64,000 nucleotides of DNA from PNON01 sp963757065 (GTDB lineage Bacteria > Chloroflexota > Anaerolineae > Anaerolineales > Anaerolineaceae), in contig CAVWQC010000007.1 in NCBI GenBank assembly GCA_963757065.1, positions 682,001 to 746,000 on the forward strand, written 5' to 3'. The notes under the pieces were generated by a model. It did no database searches. It was given only the letters and a program-made list of their open reading frames with translations, and had not been told where the DNA came from. The translations under genes were made by a program, and so were the position numbers. Below are positions 1-7,702 of this stretch, piece after piece (position 1 is the stretch's first letter; every line of letters begins with the position of its first letter).

Positions 1-1
1 A

Positions 2-487
2 ATGGCTATCGATGAAAAATCATTCAGACAAACAATGCGACTGTGGACAACGGGTGTAACAGTTGTAACAACTACTTTTAATGGCGTCCGCCATGGGATG
101 ACAGTTAGTTCATTTACATCGGTTTCAGCAGTACCTCCAGTTGTATTAGTGTCGATTAACAAAGGTGCGCGAACGCATCAACTGATGAAACAATCCGGAA
201 TATTTGCGGTTTCCATTCTTGAAAAATCTCAAAAGGCCATTTCTGACAAATTCGCAGGCCTTATTCCGGAAGATGAAGATCGATTTCGTGGCGTTGAAAC
301 TCACACAATGGTTACCGGTTCACCCATCATCTCAGGTGGTGTAGCCTTCCTGGATTGTAAGATCATTGATACAAATGAATTCGGAAATAACACGATATTT
401 TTTGGCGAAGTTCTGGATTCAAAGTATCAAGAAGATTTAAAACCTTTGCTTTACTCCAACCGTATGTATAAAACATTGCACAAATAA
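2..487 (+). CDS. Flavin reductase-like domain protein
   Basis: A 161-residue protein of the flavin reductase-like FMN-binding split-barrel family, whose members use NAD(P)H to reduce flavin or bind FMN as the small component of two-component oxygenases. The N-terminal FRQ..RLWTTGVTVVTT stretch and the following G.TVSSFTSVS..PP.VLVS block are the usual FMN-binding signature; the length fits the family (160-190 aa). The ATG is at base 2, so the ribosome binding site lies outside the window and a longer N-terminus cannot be excluded, although the family alignment makes this start reasonable. Its stop overlaps the next start by one base (TAATG), so it is probably translationally coupled to the AMMECR1 gene. 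The substrate is not predictable. Confidence 0.85.
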   Translation: MAIDEKSFRQTMRLWTTGVTVVTTTFNGVRHGMTVSSFTSVSAVPPVVLVSINKGARTHQLMKQSGIFAVSILEKSQKAISDKFAGLIPEDEDRFRGVETHTMVTGSPIISGGVAFLDCKIIDTNEFGNNTIFFGEVLDSKYQEDLKPLLYSNRMYKTLHK

Positions 488-1059
488 TGCCAGTCAAACC
501 ACTTGATCCAGATGAAAAAAAATTACTGCTGACCATTGCCAGGCAGGCATTAGAAGAAGCTGTAAAAGGGCATCCTCTTCCCACCTTGAATTTGGACCAG
601 ATGACTGAACCTCTGCAGGAAATTGGTGCATCTTTTGTCACGCTTACCAAAAAGGGAGATTTGCGAGGTTGTATTGGAGCCTTGGAAGCCTATCAACCAC
701 TGGCGGTCGATGTACAGGAGCATGCTGTTGCTGCCGGTTTGGAAGATTATCGCTTTCAACAAGTAAAACCGGATGAACTTCCCAAAATCGACATCGAAAT
801 TTCCAGGTTAACTCCACCAATACCGGTGAACTACAAAGATCCGGAGGAATTGTTAAGCATTCTTCGCCCGGGTGTCGATGGGGTGATCATCAAAGATGGA
901 CGCCAAAGAGCTACCTTCTTACCGCAGGTTTGGGAGAAAATTCCCAGCGCAATATCCTTTTTAAATCAATTGTGCCAAAAAATGGGAGCAATGCCTGATA
1001 CCTGGCGCAGGAAGCACCTGGAAGTGCTCACATACCAGGTGGAGGAATTCCATGAATAA
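487..1059 (+). CDS. AMMECR1 domain protein (AmmeMemoRadiSam system protein A)
   Basis: A 190-residue AMMECR1-family protein. The family hallmark LRGCIG occurs around residue 60, followed by a typical AV.AGLEDYRF..V..DELP.IDIEIS block and a DGVIIKDG..RATFLPQVWE segment. The biochemical role of AMMECR1 proteins is not established; in many bacteria and archaea the gene sits with a Memo-like protein and a radical SAM enzyme. Neither partner is visible here; the neighbour is a flavin reductase whose stop codon overlaps this start by one base. A strong hairpin terminator follows directly. Family assignment is firm, function unknown. Confidence 0.9.
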   Translation: MPVKPLDPDEKKLLLTIARQALEEAVKGHPLPTLNLDQMTEPLQEIGASFVTLTKKGDLRGCIGALEAYQPLAVDVQEHAVAAGLEDYRFQQVKPDELPKIDIEISRLTPPIPVNYKDPEELLSILRPGVDGVIIKDGRQRATFLPQVWEKIPSAISFLNQLCQKMGAMPDTWRRKHLEVLTYQVEEFHE

Positions 1060-1061
1060 AA

Positions 1062-1092
1062 GAAGGGTTTCGATGTAGTTTCGAAACCCTTC
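1062..1092. terminator. Bidirectional hairpin terminator
   Basis: Perfect 12-bp inverted repeat (1062-1073 with 1081-1092) around a 7-base loop, starting three bases after the AMMECR1 stop and ending 22 bases before the stop of the convergent DUF4013 gene. It is placed to terminate both converging transcripts, although the T-tracts are short. Confidence 0.7.
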
Positions 1093-1114
1093 CTGGTTAG
1101 TAAATCACCTGATA

Positions 1115-1852
1115 TTACATGGTTTCTGCAGTTGATTCAAGATAGGCTTGCCCGTAGAAATGTCCATTGGCCAGACTCATCCATACGGTGGCAAGTGCCA
1201 TTCCATAAAGGGCTCCAATACCCAGTGCGATTGCCCCGATTGAGGACAGAATTGAAGCTGCAATTCCGCCAACTATTCCAACAACAACTACTCCCAGAAA
1301 TGCCAGAAGGTAAGGGACCGGTTTTTTGAAGGCGGTTTTGAAGACTTCCTTGAAGTTAAGGGCGGAACCAATGGTCCCAAATTGTGCATAACGGCCGTAG
1401 AAAGCTGGGGTAATAAAAGCAATCAGCAGACTGTAAAGCACCATGATTAAGACTACACAACTGACCAGGATGATGACAATCACTCCTGCGGCTCCGGCTG
1501 CACCTACATTATCGTTGTCCGCACCCCACATACCAATTCCGCCACCCAATGCGGAAATTATTGCGATGATAATGCCTAGAACGATCATCGGTAGACTATA
1601 GACAATTCCTATTACCCAAACTTTTAATCCATCAGTAAACTGCTTGCTGATGTCCATATTTGGAATAGTGGGGGTTTGCTTATTGATCACTTTCCGCATG
1701 ATATCGATCATAACTCCTGAAAAGACAGCAGCCATGAAAAGTGAACCGAGCACAGGAATAAGCTGTGCAAAGCCCAACAATGCCAGGATGGCTAGTTTTT
1801 TTAACCAGTCTGGGTCCTCAAAAACAAATGAAAATGGCTTTCCGAATTGCAT
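1115..1852 (-). CDS. DUF4013 family membrane protein
   Basis: A 245-residue multi-pass membrane protein resembling DUF4013: an N-terminal F.FVFEDPDWLKKL segment, then a hydrophobic helix ending in a short cytoplasmic loop, and about six predicted membrane helices in total. A glycine- and alanine-rich stretch near residues 103-125 may be a flexible loop. A strong Shine-Dalgarno sequence (AAGGAGG) lies six bases upstream of the ATG and supports this start. It stands alone between a convergent gene and the lipoprotein at 1932-3182. No enzymatic motif was seen; the function of the family is unknown. Confidence 0.75.
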   Translation of the reverse strand: MQFGKPFSFVFEDPDWLKKLAILALLGFAQLIPVLGSLFMAAVFSGVMIDIMRKVINKQTPTIPNMDISKQFTDGLKVWVIGIVYSLPMIVLGIIIAIISALGGGIGMWGADNDNVGAAGAAGVIVIILVSCVVLIMVLYSLLIAFITPAFYGRYAQFGTIGSALNFKEVFKTAFKKPVPYLLAFLGVVVVGIVGGIAASILSSIGAIALGIGALYGMALATVWMSLANGHFYGQAYLESTAETM

Positions 1853-1931
1853 ATATCCTCCTTATTTTGGTTGTTATGTTATTGTCTATATTAGCATAAC
1901 TTTTCCTGATTACAAGAATATGATCAGGAAG

Positions 1932-3182
1932 TTATTGTCCCCATCGCAAATAGTGCCCATCTGCTGTGAGCGCCTGTATTGGCCGGTCATCCATATATAA
2001 GAGAATAACTGGTCCATGACCAGGATAACCCGTTTCACCGGGACTTGGTAGTACCCCTATGGCAAGGGATGCATCTGAAGCCCATAACAGCTCCAGGAGA
2101 TCCTGACTATCCTGCCGTAAACTAACCCTGTCAGCCGGATTATTCATGGGAATACGGGAAAGATTAAGAGGGCTATTCTGTTGCATTTCAGTTTCATAAC
2201 TTGTGAATCCGAAGTAAATATCGGTTCCATATACGAACGGAAAATCAGCATAATTGAATTTTCCATCAGGTGCCTGCATGGGTATTAATTGAATTCCAGC
2301 CCCGTTGGTAGTATCGTATGCCCACATATCAGATCCTGCCGCATAAGCGGCACCGGTTGTAATTATTCTTGACCCATCCGGTGACCAGACACTGCTGCAG
2401 CATAAATCCCCCCCTGTGAATCGCAATAACGAATTATCAGAAAGGTTGATCAGACCCTTGCTTCCACCTTCGTAGTACCCAATATTAACCAGGAGCTTTT
2501 TTCCATCCGGCGACCAGGCTGCTGGACCATACACTTCCTCAACGATGATCAAGCCACCTTCCATGGTTTTATACTTATTTTGCATTAACAGTCTTAGATT
2601 TGAACCATCGGAGTTGACCAGGTTTAATCCATTGTAACCATATGAGATCTGGCTGCCATCCGGGGACCAAAGTGGAGAACTCACTCTCTGGGTAACATAC
2701 CAGATATCATTTCCATCATTTGGTGGGCCTTCAACGAGAATGCGGATAATTTTTCCATCATTGTCAGTGATTACAATCCGGTTATTAGTCAGGTAAGCTA
2801 TTAATCCGCTGGATGGTGAAATATCATAACCAGTTATGCCATTTGCTTCGGCAGTTATAACTGAAATTCCACTGCCGTCCTTTTCCATCCTCCATATTTG
2901 GTCTTTCCCATTGGTTCCAGGAGCTAAAAAGTAGAGAGCATGTGGTAACAAAGATGGGGTACTTGTTTCCAAAGTAGCTGTTGCCTGCTCTGTTTCTGGT
3001 GGGATGGGGGATGTCGTTACCTCTGGAACACTTTCCTGCATCGATTGGATTGTTTCCTCGACCATTGTTGCCAATTTGGATGTGTTGTCAGGATTACTTG
3101 CCGGAACAGGTGCTCCAATACATCCTGAGATGATGAGCACTATAATCAGGATAAAAGCTGACAATCCAATTTTTCTTTTCAT
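1932..3182 (-). CDS. Lipoprotein with TolB/WD40-like beta-propeller repeats
   Basis: A 416-residue predicted exported lipoprotein. Residues 1-21 form a signal peptide with lipobox LIISGC, so Cys21 should be lipidated. A Ser/Thr/Pro-rich linker (about 25-80) follows, then a beta-propeller with several PD40-type repeats carrying the W-S-P-D-G signature (WSPDGSQ, WSPDGKK, WSPDGSR), as in TolB-like propellers. Such proteins usually act as extracellular binding or scaffold modules; no catalytic residues are evident. It lies 15 bases downstream of the second c-di-AMP receptor gene on the same strand and may be cotranscribed with that pair. No good ribosome binding site precedes the ATG, but the signal peptide fixes the start. 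Confidence 0.8.
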   Translation of the reverse strand: MKRKIGLSAFILIIVLIISGCIGAPVPASNPDNTSKLATMVEETIQSMQESVPEVTTSPIPPETEQATATLETSTPSLLPHALYFLAPGTNGKDQIWRMEKDGSGISVITAEANGITGYDISPSSGLIAYLTNNRIVITDNDGKIIRILVEGPPNDGNDIWYVTQRVSSPLWSPDGSQISYGYNGLNLVNSDGSNLRLLMQNKYKTMEGGLIIVEEVYGPAAWSPDGKKLLVNIGYYEGGSKGLINLSDNSLLRFTGGDLCCSSVWSPDGSRIITTGAAYAAGSDMWAYDTTNGAGIQLIPMQAPDGKFNYADFPFVYGTDIYFGFTSYETEMQQNSPLNLSRIPMNNPADRVSLRQDSQDLLELLWASDASLAIGVLPSPGETGYPGHGPVILLYMDDRPIQALTADGHYLRWGQ

Positions 3183-3197
3183 GCGTTGAAAAATGAT

Positions 3198-3464
3198 TTA
3201 AAGTTGGATGTGTTTGGCAACATTTAATACGAAAATTGTTGCTCTCTTCTGGTTCGGATCGGTTGTTATCGAACAAGTATCTCGAATGATTTGCATGGCC
3301 TGGTCAACTTGATCGTCATCCAACCCAATTAATAGAGTGGATGAACCTCTACGTAAGAAACCACCAGTCGAGGCAATTTGAGTCACTCGAAATTTCATAG
3401 TAGTAAGAGCTTTTGAAACCGGGTCTGTGTCTTGATCCTGAATTATCGCAATTATTATCTTCAT
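3198..3464 (-). CDS. Cyclic-di-AMP receptor, PII-like (DarA/PstA family), copy 2
   Basis: An 88-residue PII-like c-di-AMP receptor of the DarA/PstA (CdAMP_rec) family. It carries the core pattern K.IIAI.QDQD....S.AL....F.VT.I.STGGFLRRGSSTLLIGL. The open frame could begin 27 bases earlier, but the ATG at 3464 is preceded by GAGGAAT and begins one base after the stop of the upstream paralogue, so it is preferred. The C-terminus is shorter than in copy 1 but ends in a similar ATIFVL strand. These proteins are homotrimers that bind the second messenger and are thought to pass the signal to partners; no partner is identifiable here. It lies directly upstream of the propeller lipoprotein. Confidence 0.85.
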   Translation of the reverse strand: MKIIIAIIQDQDTDPVSKALTTMKFRVTQIASTGGFLRRGSSTLLIGLDDDQVDQAMQIIRDTCSITTDPNQKRATIFVLNVAKHIQL

Positions 3465-3465
3465 T

Positions 3466-3804
3466 TTAGAATTCCTCAAATTTTTCAACATCCAGAGAGA
3501 AAACCGTCGCTCCGCCGATTGTTACCGGGGTGGGAGCTGGAAGTGGCAAGGGAGCGCTTTCCAATGGAATTGATATATACTCAACTCGTTGCCGACAATT
3601 TGTTTTCAATTCCTGGTAAGCTCGTTCTTCATCCCCCGGTTTGAGACTGATCAAGAGAGTTGCGTTCTTTCTACCTAAAAAACCTCCCACACTCGGAAGT
3701 TTGGTCACTTTCGCACCTAATTTTCCTAATGAGTATGAAGCATTTTCTGCATCCTGGGCTTGTACAACTGCAATGATCATTATGTTAGGGGTCTCAGGGT
3801 CCAT
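3466..3804 (-). CDS. Cyclic-di-AMP receptor, PII-like (DarA/PstA family), copy 1
   Basis: A 112-residue member of the same CdAMP_rec family, first gene of the pair. Visible features are IIAVVQAQDA at the first strand, VTKLPSVGGFLGRKNATLLISL in the ligand-loop region and the family C-terminus GGATVFSLDVEKFEEF. Between them is a proline-rich T-loop-like insertion (PLPLPAPTPV) that copy 2 lacks. A near-consensus Shine-Dalgarno (AAAGGAGG) sits five bases before the ATG. The two paralogues are one base apart and must share a transcript; they could form hetero-oligomers or respond at different c-di-AMP levels. That is inference only. Confidence 0.88.
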   Translation of the reverse strand: MDPETPNIMIIAVVQAQDAENASYSLGKLGAKVTKLPSVGGFLGRKNATLLISLKPGDEERAYQELKTNCRQRVEYISIPLESAPLPLPAPTPVTIGGATVFSLDVEKFEEF

Positions 3805-4331
3805 ACTCCTCCTTTCTGCATTTAGGTTGATATTGGGTTATCGCACGAAACCTATATTCGTACAATCACTCGATCATCTTCGATATATTACGGTTAGAAT
3901 TTCTGCTATTTTTAAGAACTGTTATTAATTATTATATACTCCAATGTTACATTTTCAACATATATATAGCAAATATCATTATTCTGCTTAGGCAGAGTTG
4001 GCATTATACAACTGCAAATTAATAAAATGATTTTAAAATATTATAAATTCCACAATATTACTGCAGAGAAAATGTGAGAATGTAAGGTTGTTGGAAAATA
4101 TGGGTAGTTTGAAACTTTACTGTTCACTTATCGTCTTTATGTGGTAGAAGTATATATATTTATGTTTAGGCAAGTTATTTGCATCTACAATTAATTGGTG
4201 TGTTACTACTTGTCAAATAAACTGCGGCTGATGGATGAGCTAAATCTAAAATAGAATGTTAAAGTTTTCATCCATCACTCGAGTATAAAGTATGTACTTA
4301 TTGATTGTTAAAAATGATAATATGAGGTTAA
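3805..4331. other. 527-bp AT-rich intergenic region
   Basis: Divergent spacer between the c-di-AMP receptor pair (minus) and the PBP1A gene (plus). It is clearly more AT-rich than its surroundings and contains no plausible reading frame, tRNA or recognisable riboswitch. It must hold promoters for both directions, but no pair of consensus -35/-10 boxes with correct spacing stood out. Confidence 0.5.
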
Positions 4332-7300
4332 ATGACACAGGATAATCTTACGCCTGATAATGGATCCAAGGAATCAACAGATAAATTCCGAAAAATTATC
4401 AATTCCCAAAATGAAGACAATATCCTTCCGAATGGAATGGAGTTGCCGGATGGTCTTGAAGTGCCTGATTCCATCGATCCGGATGCCACAAAATGGTTGG
4501 ATGAAAATTCTGAAGAGTCACCATCACAACCGCTGATAACCGGTGAAACGCCAAATTCGGGAATTTCAGTTACGCCGAACGAAGCAGCTAATGAGAAACC
4601 GGGGAATGGTCAATTCAATGATCAATTTGATGCTCTTGGACGTCCAATGCTTTCGCAGACACCTACACCGGTTTATAAAAAACCTGCTGTGGATGCAAGC
4701 GGTATGCCCCTTCCCCGCCGCGTGGATGAGATCGATCAAAATGCCACCAGAGTAATTCCTATACAAAGGGAAGTCACCCCGGTTTCGAAACCAGCTCGCT
4801 CATCTCAAAATTCAGTTATATCTCAGGTGAAAACCACCAGCCCAGCTCAAAGATCCGCTCGAGCTGCATCGAACTCTCGCATAAATCCCCCCAAGTCGAA
4901 TAATTTTTCCTTTGGCTGCCTTATCAAGGCGTTGATAGGCCTGCTTTTTGGTATTGTGGTTCTAATCGTAATTGCCGGCTCGGTTATGGTCTTTGAGTAT
5001 TATCGCATTGCCTCATCTTTACCCGGCATTGAAGACCTGCGTTCCCATGCTGCTCAATTTGAGACTACCAGAATTCTGGATCGTGATGGAAATGTCCTTT
5101 ACGAGATCCTTGACCCGAATGCCGGGCGGAGAACCTATGTACCATTGGATAAAATCTCTCCGTACCTTGTGGCTGCAACGATTGCTACAGAAGATCAGGA
5201 ATATTACAGCCACCCGGGATTTGATCCTGCAGCTATTGCCCGGGCATTCATACAGAACTATACCAATTCTGAAATTGTTTCAGGTGCATCTACAATAACC
5301 CAACAGTTATCACGAAACCTGTTATTCTCTCCGGAAGAAAGATCACAGCAAACTTTCAAAAGGAAATCACGGGAAATCGTTCTTGCCGCCGAGATAACCA
5401 GGCGTTATACCAAGGATGAAATTCTTGAGCTTTACCTGAATGAAAATTTTTACGGCAGCCTGGCTTACGGTGTCGAAGCAGCTGCGGAAACATATTTTAA
5501 TACCACTTCCGCTAAACTTGACCTGGCTCAGTCTGCGTTCCTGGCAGGGTTACCCCAGGCGCCTTCTGTCTACGATATTCATGTAAATCGGGTAGCTACC
5601 CTTATACGAAACAAACAAGTGTTGGGTCTGATGCTCAAGATGAGCAAGGAAAAAGGATGTATTTATGTAAGCAATAATAGTCAACCTGTCTGCGTATCTG
5701 AGAGTGATATTCTGGCAGCTGCAGCGCAAATTGAGGGCTATGAATTTCAACCCGTATCTGTCAATATGCGGTTTCCACATTGGGTAAACTATATACAGTC
5801 GCTGCTCGAAACTGAATATGATTCGCAAAGAATCTATCGTTCGGGATTTACAATTTATACGACTATTGATCCACAGTTGCAGCAAAAAGCTGAAAAGATC
5901 GTCCAGAAACAGATTGAAGAGTTGGCAGATCGGCATGTAACCGATGGAGCACTGGTAGCTATTCAACCATCCACAGGTGAGATCCTGGCGATGGTAGGAT
6001 CAGCGGATTTTTATAATGAAGCCATATCGGGTCAGGTGAATATGGCAGTGAGCCCCCGCCAACCAGGGTCATCCATCAAACCGTTGACCTATGTTGCGGC
6101 TTTCGAGAAGGGGTGGACTCCTTCAACACTGATCTGGGATGTACCTTCTGAGTTCCCTCCATCCGGCAATCCGGATGATCAGCGGCCACCTTATCAACCG
6201 GTCAATTATGACGGAAATTTCCATGGCCCAGTTACCGTTCGGGTGGCGTTGGCAAATTCTTATAATGTTCCAGCGGTCAAGACATTAAATTATATCGGCA
6301 TATACGACAATCCGAATACACCTGAAAAAGAAGGGATGATAGAATTTGCCAAAAAAATGGGACTCACCACGCTTACCAGAGATGACTACGGTCTTTCTCT
6401 TACCCTGGGAGGTGGGGATGTCAGCCTGCTGGAGATGACGGGAGCGTTTGGCACGTTTGGAAACAATGGTGTTCTGATACCTCGTGTGGCGATCACTAAG
6501 ATCATAGATTATCAGGGGAATGTAGTCTTTGAATATCAACCAAAACCCGGCGCCCAGGTCATCCGACCGGAACATGCTTATCTGATCAGTTCGATTCTAT
6601 CTGACCGTCAGGCCAGGATTCCTATGTTTGGCAATGATCCGGTTATTAATTTATCCTTTCCAGTTGCTGTGAAAACGGGAACTACAAACGATTTCAGAGA
6701 TAATTGGACACTAGGCTACACACCGGATCTGGCGGTGGGTGTCTGGGTGGGAAATGCAGATTATACTCCGATGAATAACACCACCGGACTAACCGGTGCA
6801 GCTCCGATTTGGGCGCAATTCATGGAATTTGCAATTCAACAATTAAAGGGTGGGAATCCTACACCTTTCAATGTTCCATCTGGTTTAATTGAAAGGCAAG
6901 TTTGCGCAGTTTCTGGAACTGAACCTTCAGAATGGTGCCCGGTTACGATAAATGAAATCTATGCAGCCGATCAGCTGCCACTGCCCAAGGAAAACGATCT
7001 CTGGCAAAACTTGATGATCGACACCTGGAGCGGGTTGAAAGCATCCGAAGCTTGCAGTGATTTTGTAGAAGAAAAATTCACAGCAAATATCTCAGATTCA
7101 ACTGCACGCAAGTGGATCAAGCAAACAGATGAAGGTAAACAGTGGGCTAAAGCAATGCGTTTCCCAAAGCCGATAGTGTTCTCACCGAATGACACATGTA
7201 AAGCAGATTCATCGCGACCAATATTAAAATTTCTGGGTTTGACTGACAATCAAACGATCACGACCGATAAATTGGAGATCAATATTCAGGCCTACGTTGA

Positions 7301-7667
7301 AAACAATTTTAAGAATGTCAGCCTGCAATATGGATTAGGGAATAAACCGGATGATTGGATCACTCTCGTTGATCCGGTAAATCAGCAATATAAATCACCA
7401 GACACTTTTTATACCTGGGATCTTTCAAAATTACCCGCTGGAGTGGTCACACTCAGGTTATATATGCAAAACATAGAAGGTGGTTACGCCGAAAGGAAAA
7501 TACAGCTCAATCTGCAAGTTCCTACACCTACTCCAACACTTACACCCACACCGACCTTGACGGAGATACCGACACAAACCGAACTGCCAACACAGACTCC
7601 GTTACCAACAGAAACCTTTACACCTGCGCCAACTGAGACACCTACCCTTACTCCAGCGCCGACATAA
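4332..7667 (+). CDS. Class A penicillin-binding protein 1A (transglycosylase/transpeptidase) with Thr/Pro-rich tail
   Basis: An 1111-residue bifunctional peptidoglycan synthase. Residues 1-195 are a long, disordered, polar cytoplasmic region, and one membrane helix lies at about 198-222. The GT51 transglycosylase follows: ATEDQEYYSHPG with catalytic Glu287, GASTITQQ at 318-325, and LYLNENFYG. The transpeptidase has SSIK with nucleophile Ser580, SYN at 643-645 and KTGT at 781-784. About 150 residues with an immunoglobulin-like character follow (roughly 930-1060), then a C-terminal tail of Thr/Pro repeats. It polymerises and crosslinks glycan strands outside the membrane. All catalytic motifs are intact. 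The low-complexity tail is typical of exported proteins in this lineage. It stands alone, flanked by opposite-strand genes. Confidence 0.95.
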   Translation: MTQDNLTPDNGSKESTDKFRKIINSQNEDNILPNGMELPDGLEVPDSIDPDATKWLDENSEESPSQPLITGETPNSGISVTPNEAANEKPGNGQFNDQFDALGRPMLSQTPTPVYKKPAVDASGMPLPRRVDEIDQNATRVIPIQREVTPVSKPARSSQNSVISQVKTTSPAQRSARAASNSRINPPKSNNFSFGCLIKALIGLLFGIVVLIVIAGSVMVFEYYRIASSLPGIEDLRSHAAQFETTRILDRDGNVLYEILDPNAGRRTYVPLDKISPYLVAATIATEDQEYYSHPGFDPAAIARAFIQNYTNSEIVSGASTITQQLSRNLLFSPEERSQQTFKRKSREIVLAAEITRRYTKDEILELYLNENFYGSLAYGVEAAAETYFNTTSAKLDLAQSAFLAGLPQAPSVYDIHVNRVATLIRNKQVLGLMLKMSKEKGCIYVSNNSQPVCVSESDILAAAAQIEGYEFQPVSVNMRFPHWVNYIQSLLETEYDSQRIYRSGFTIYTTIDPQLQQKAEKIVQKQIEELADRHVTDGALVAIQPSTGEILAMVGSADFYNEAISGQVNMAVSPRQPGSSIKPLTYVAAFEKGWTPSTLIWDVPSEFPPSGNPDDQRPPYQPVNYDGNFHGPVTVRVALANSYNVPAVKTLNYIGIYDNPNTPEKEGMIEFAKKMGLTTLTRDDYGLSLTLGGGDVSLLEMTGAFGTFGNNGVLIPRVAITKIIDYQGNVVFEYQPKPGAQVIRPEHAYLISSILSDRQARIPMFGNDPVINLSFPVAVKTGTTNDFRDNWTLGYTPDLAVGVWVGNADYTPMNNTTGLTGAAPIWAQFMEFAIQQLKGGNPTPFNVPSGLIERQVCAVSGTEPSEWCPVTINEIYAADQLPLPKENDLWQNLMIDTWSGLKASEACSDFVEEKFTANISDSTARKWIKQTDEGKQWAKAMRFPKPIVFSPNDTCKADSSRPILKFLGLTDNQTITTDKLEINIQAYVENNFKNVSLQYGLGNKPDDWITLVDPVNQQYKSPDTFYTWDLSKLPAGVVTLRLYMQNIEGGYAERKIQLNLQVPTPTPTLTPTPTLTEIPTQTELPTQTPLPTETFTPAPTETPTLTPAPT

Positions 7668-7702
7668 ATTGGAACTTTCTAACTGAAATAAAAAGAAATT
7701 CT

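Noticed and set aside
3805..4331. A riboswitch or small RNA upstream of PBP1A, such as a c-di-AMP riboswitch
   Set aside because: No conserved stem arrangement or GC-rich hairpins could be recognised; the region is simply AT-rich.
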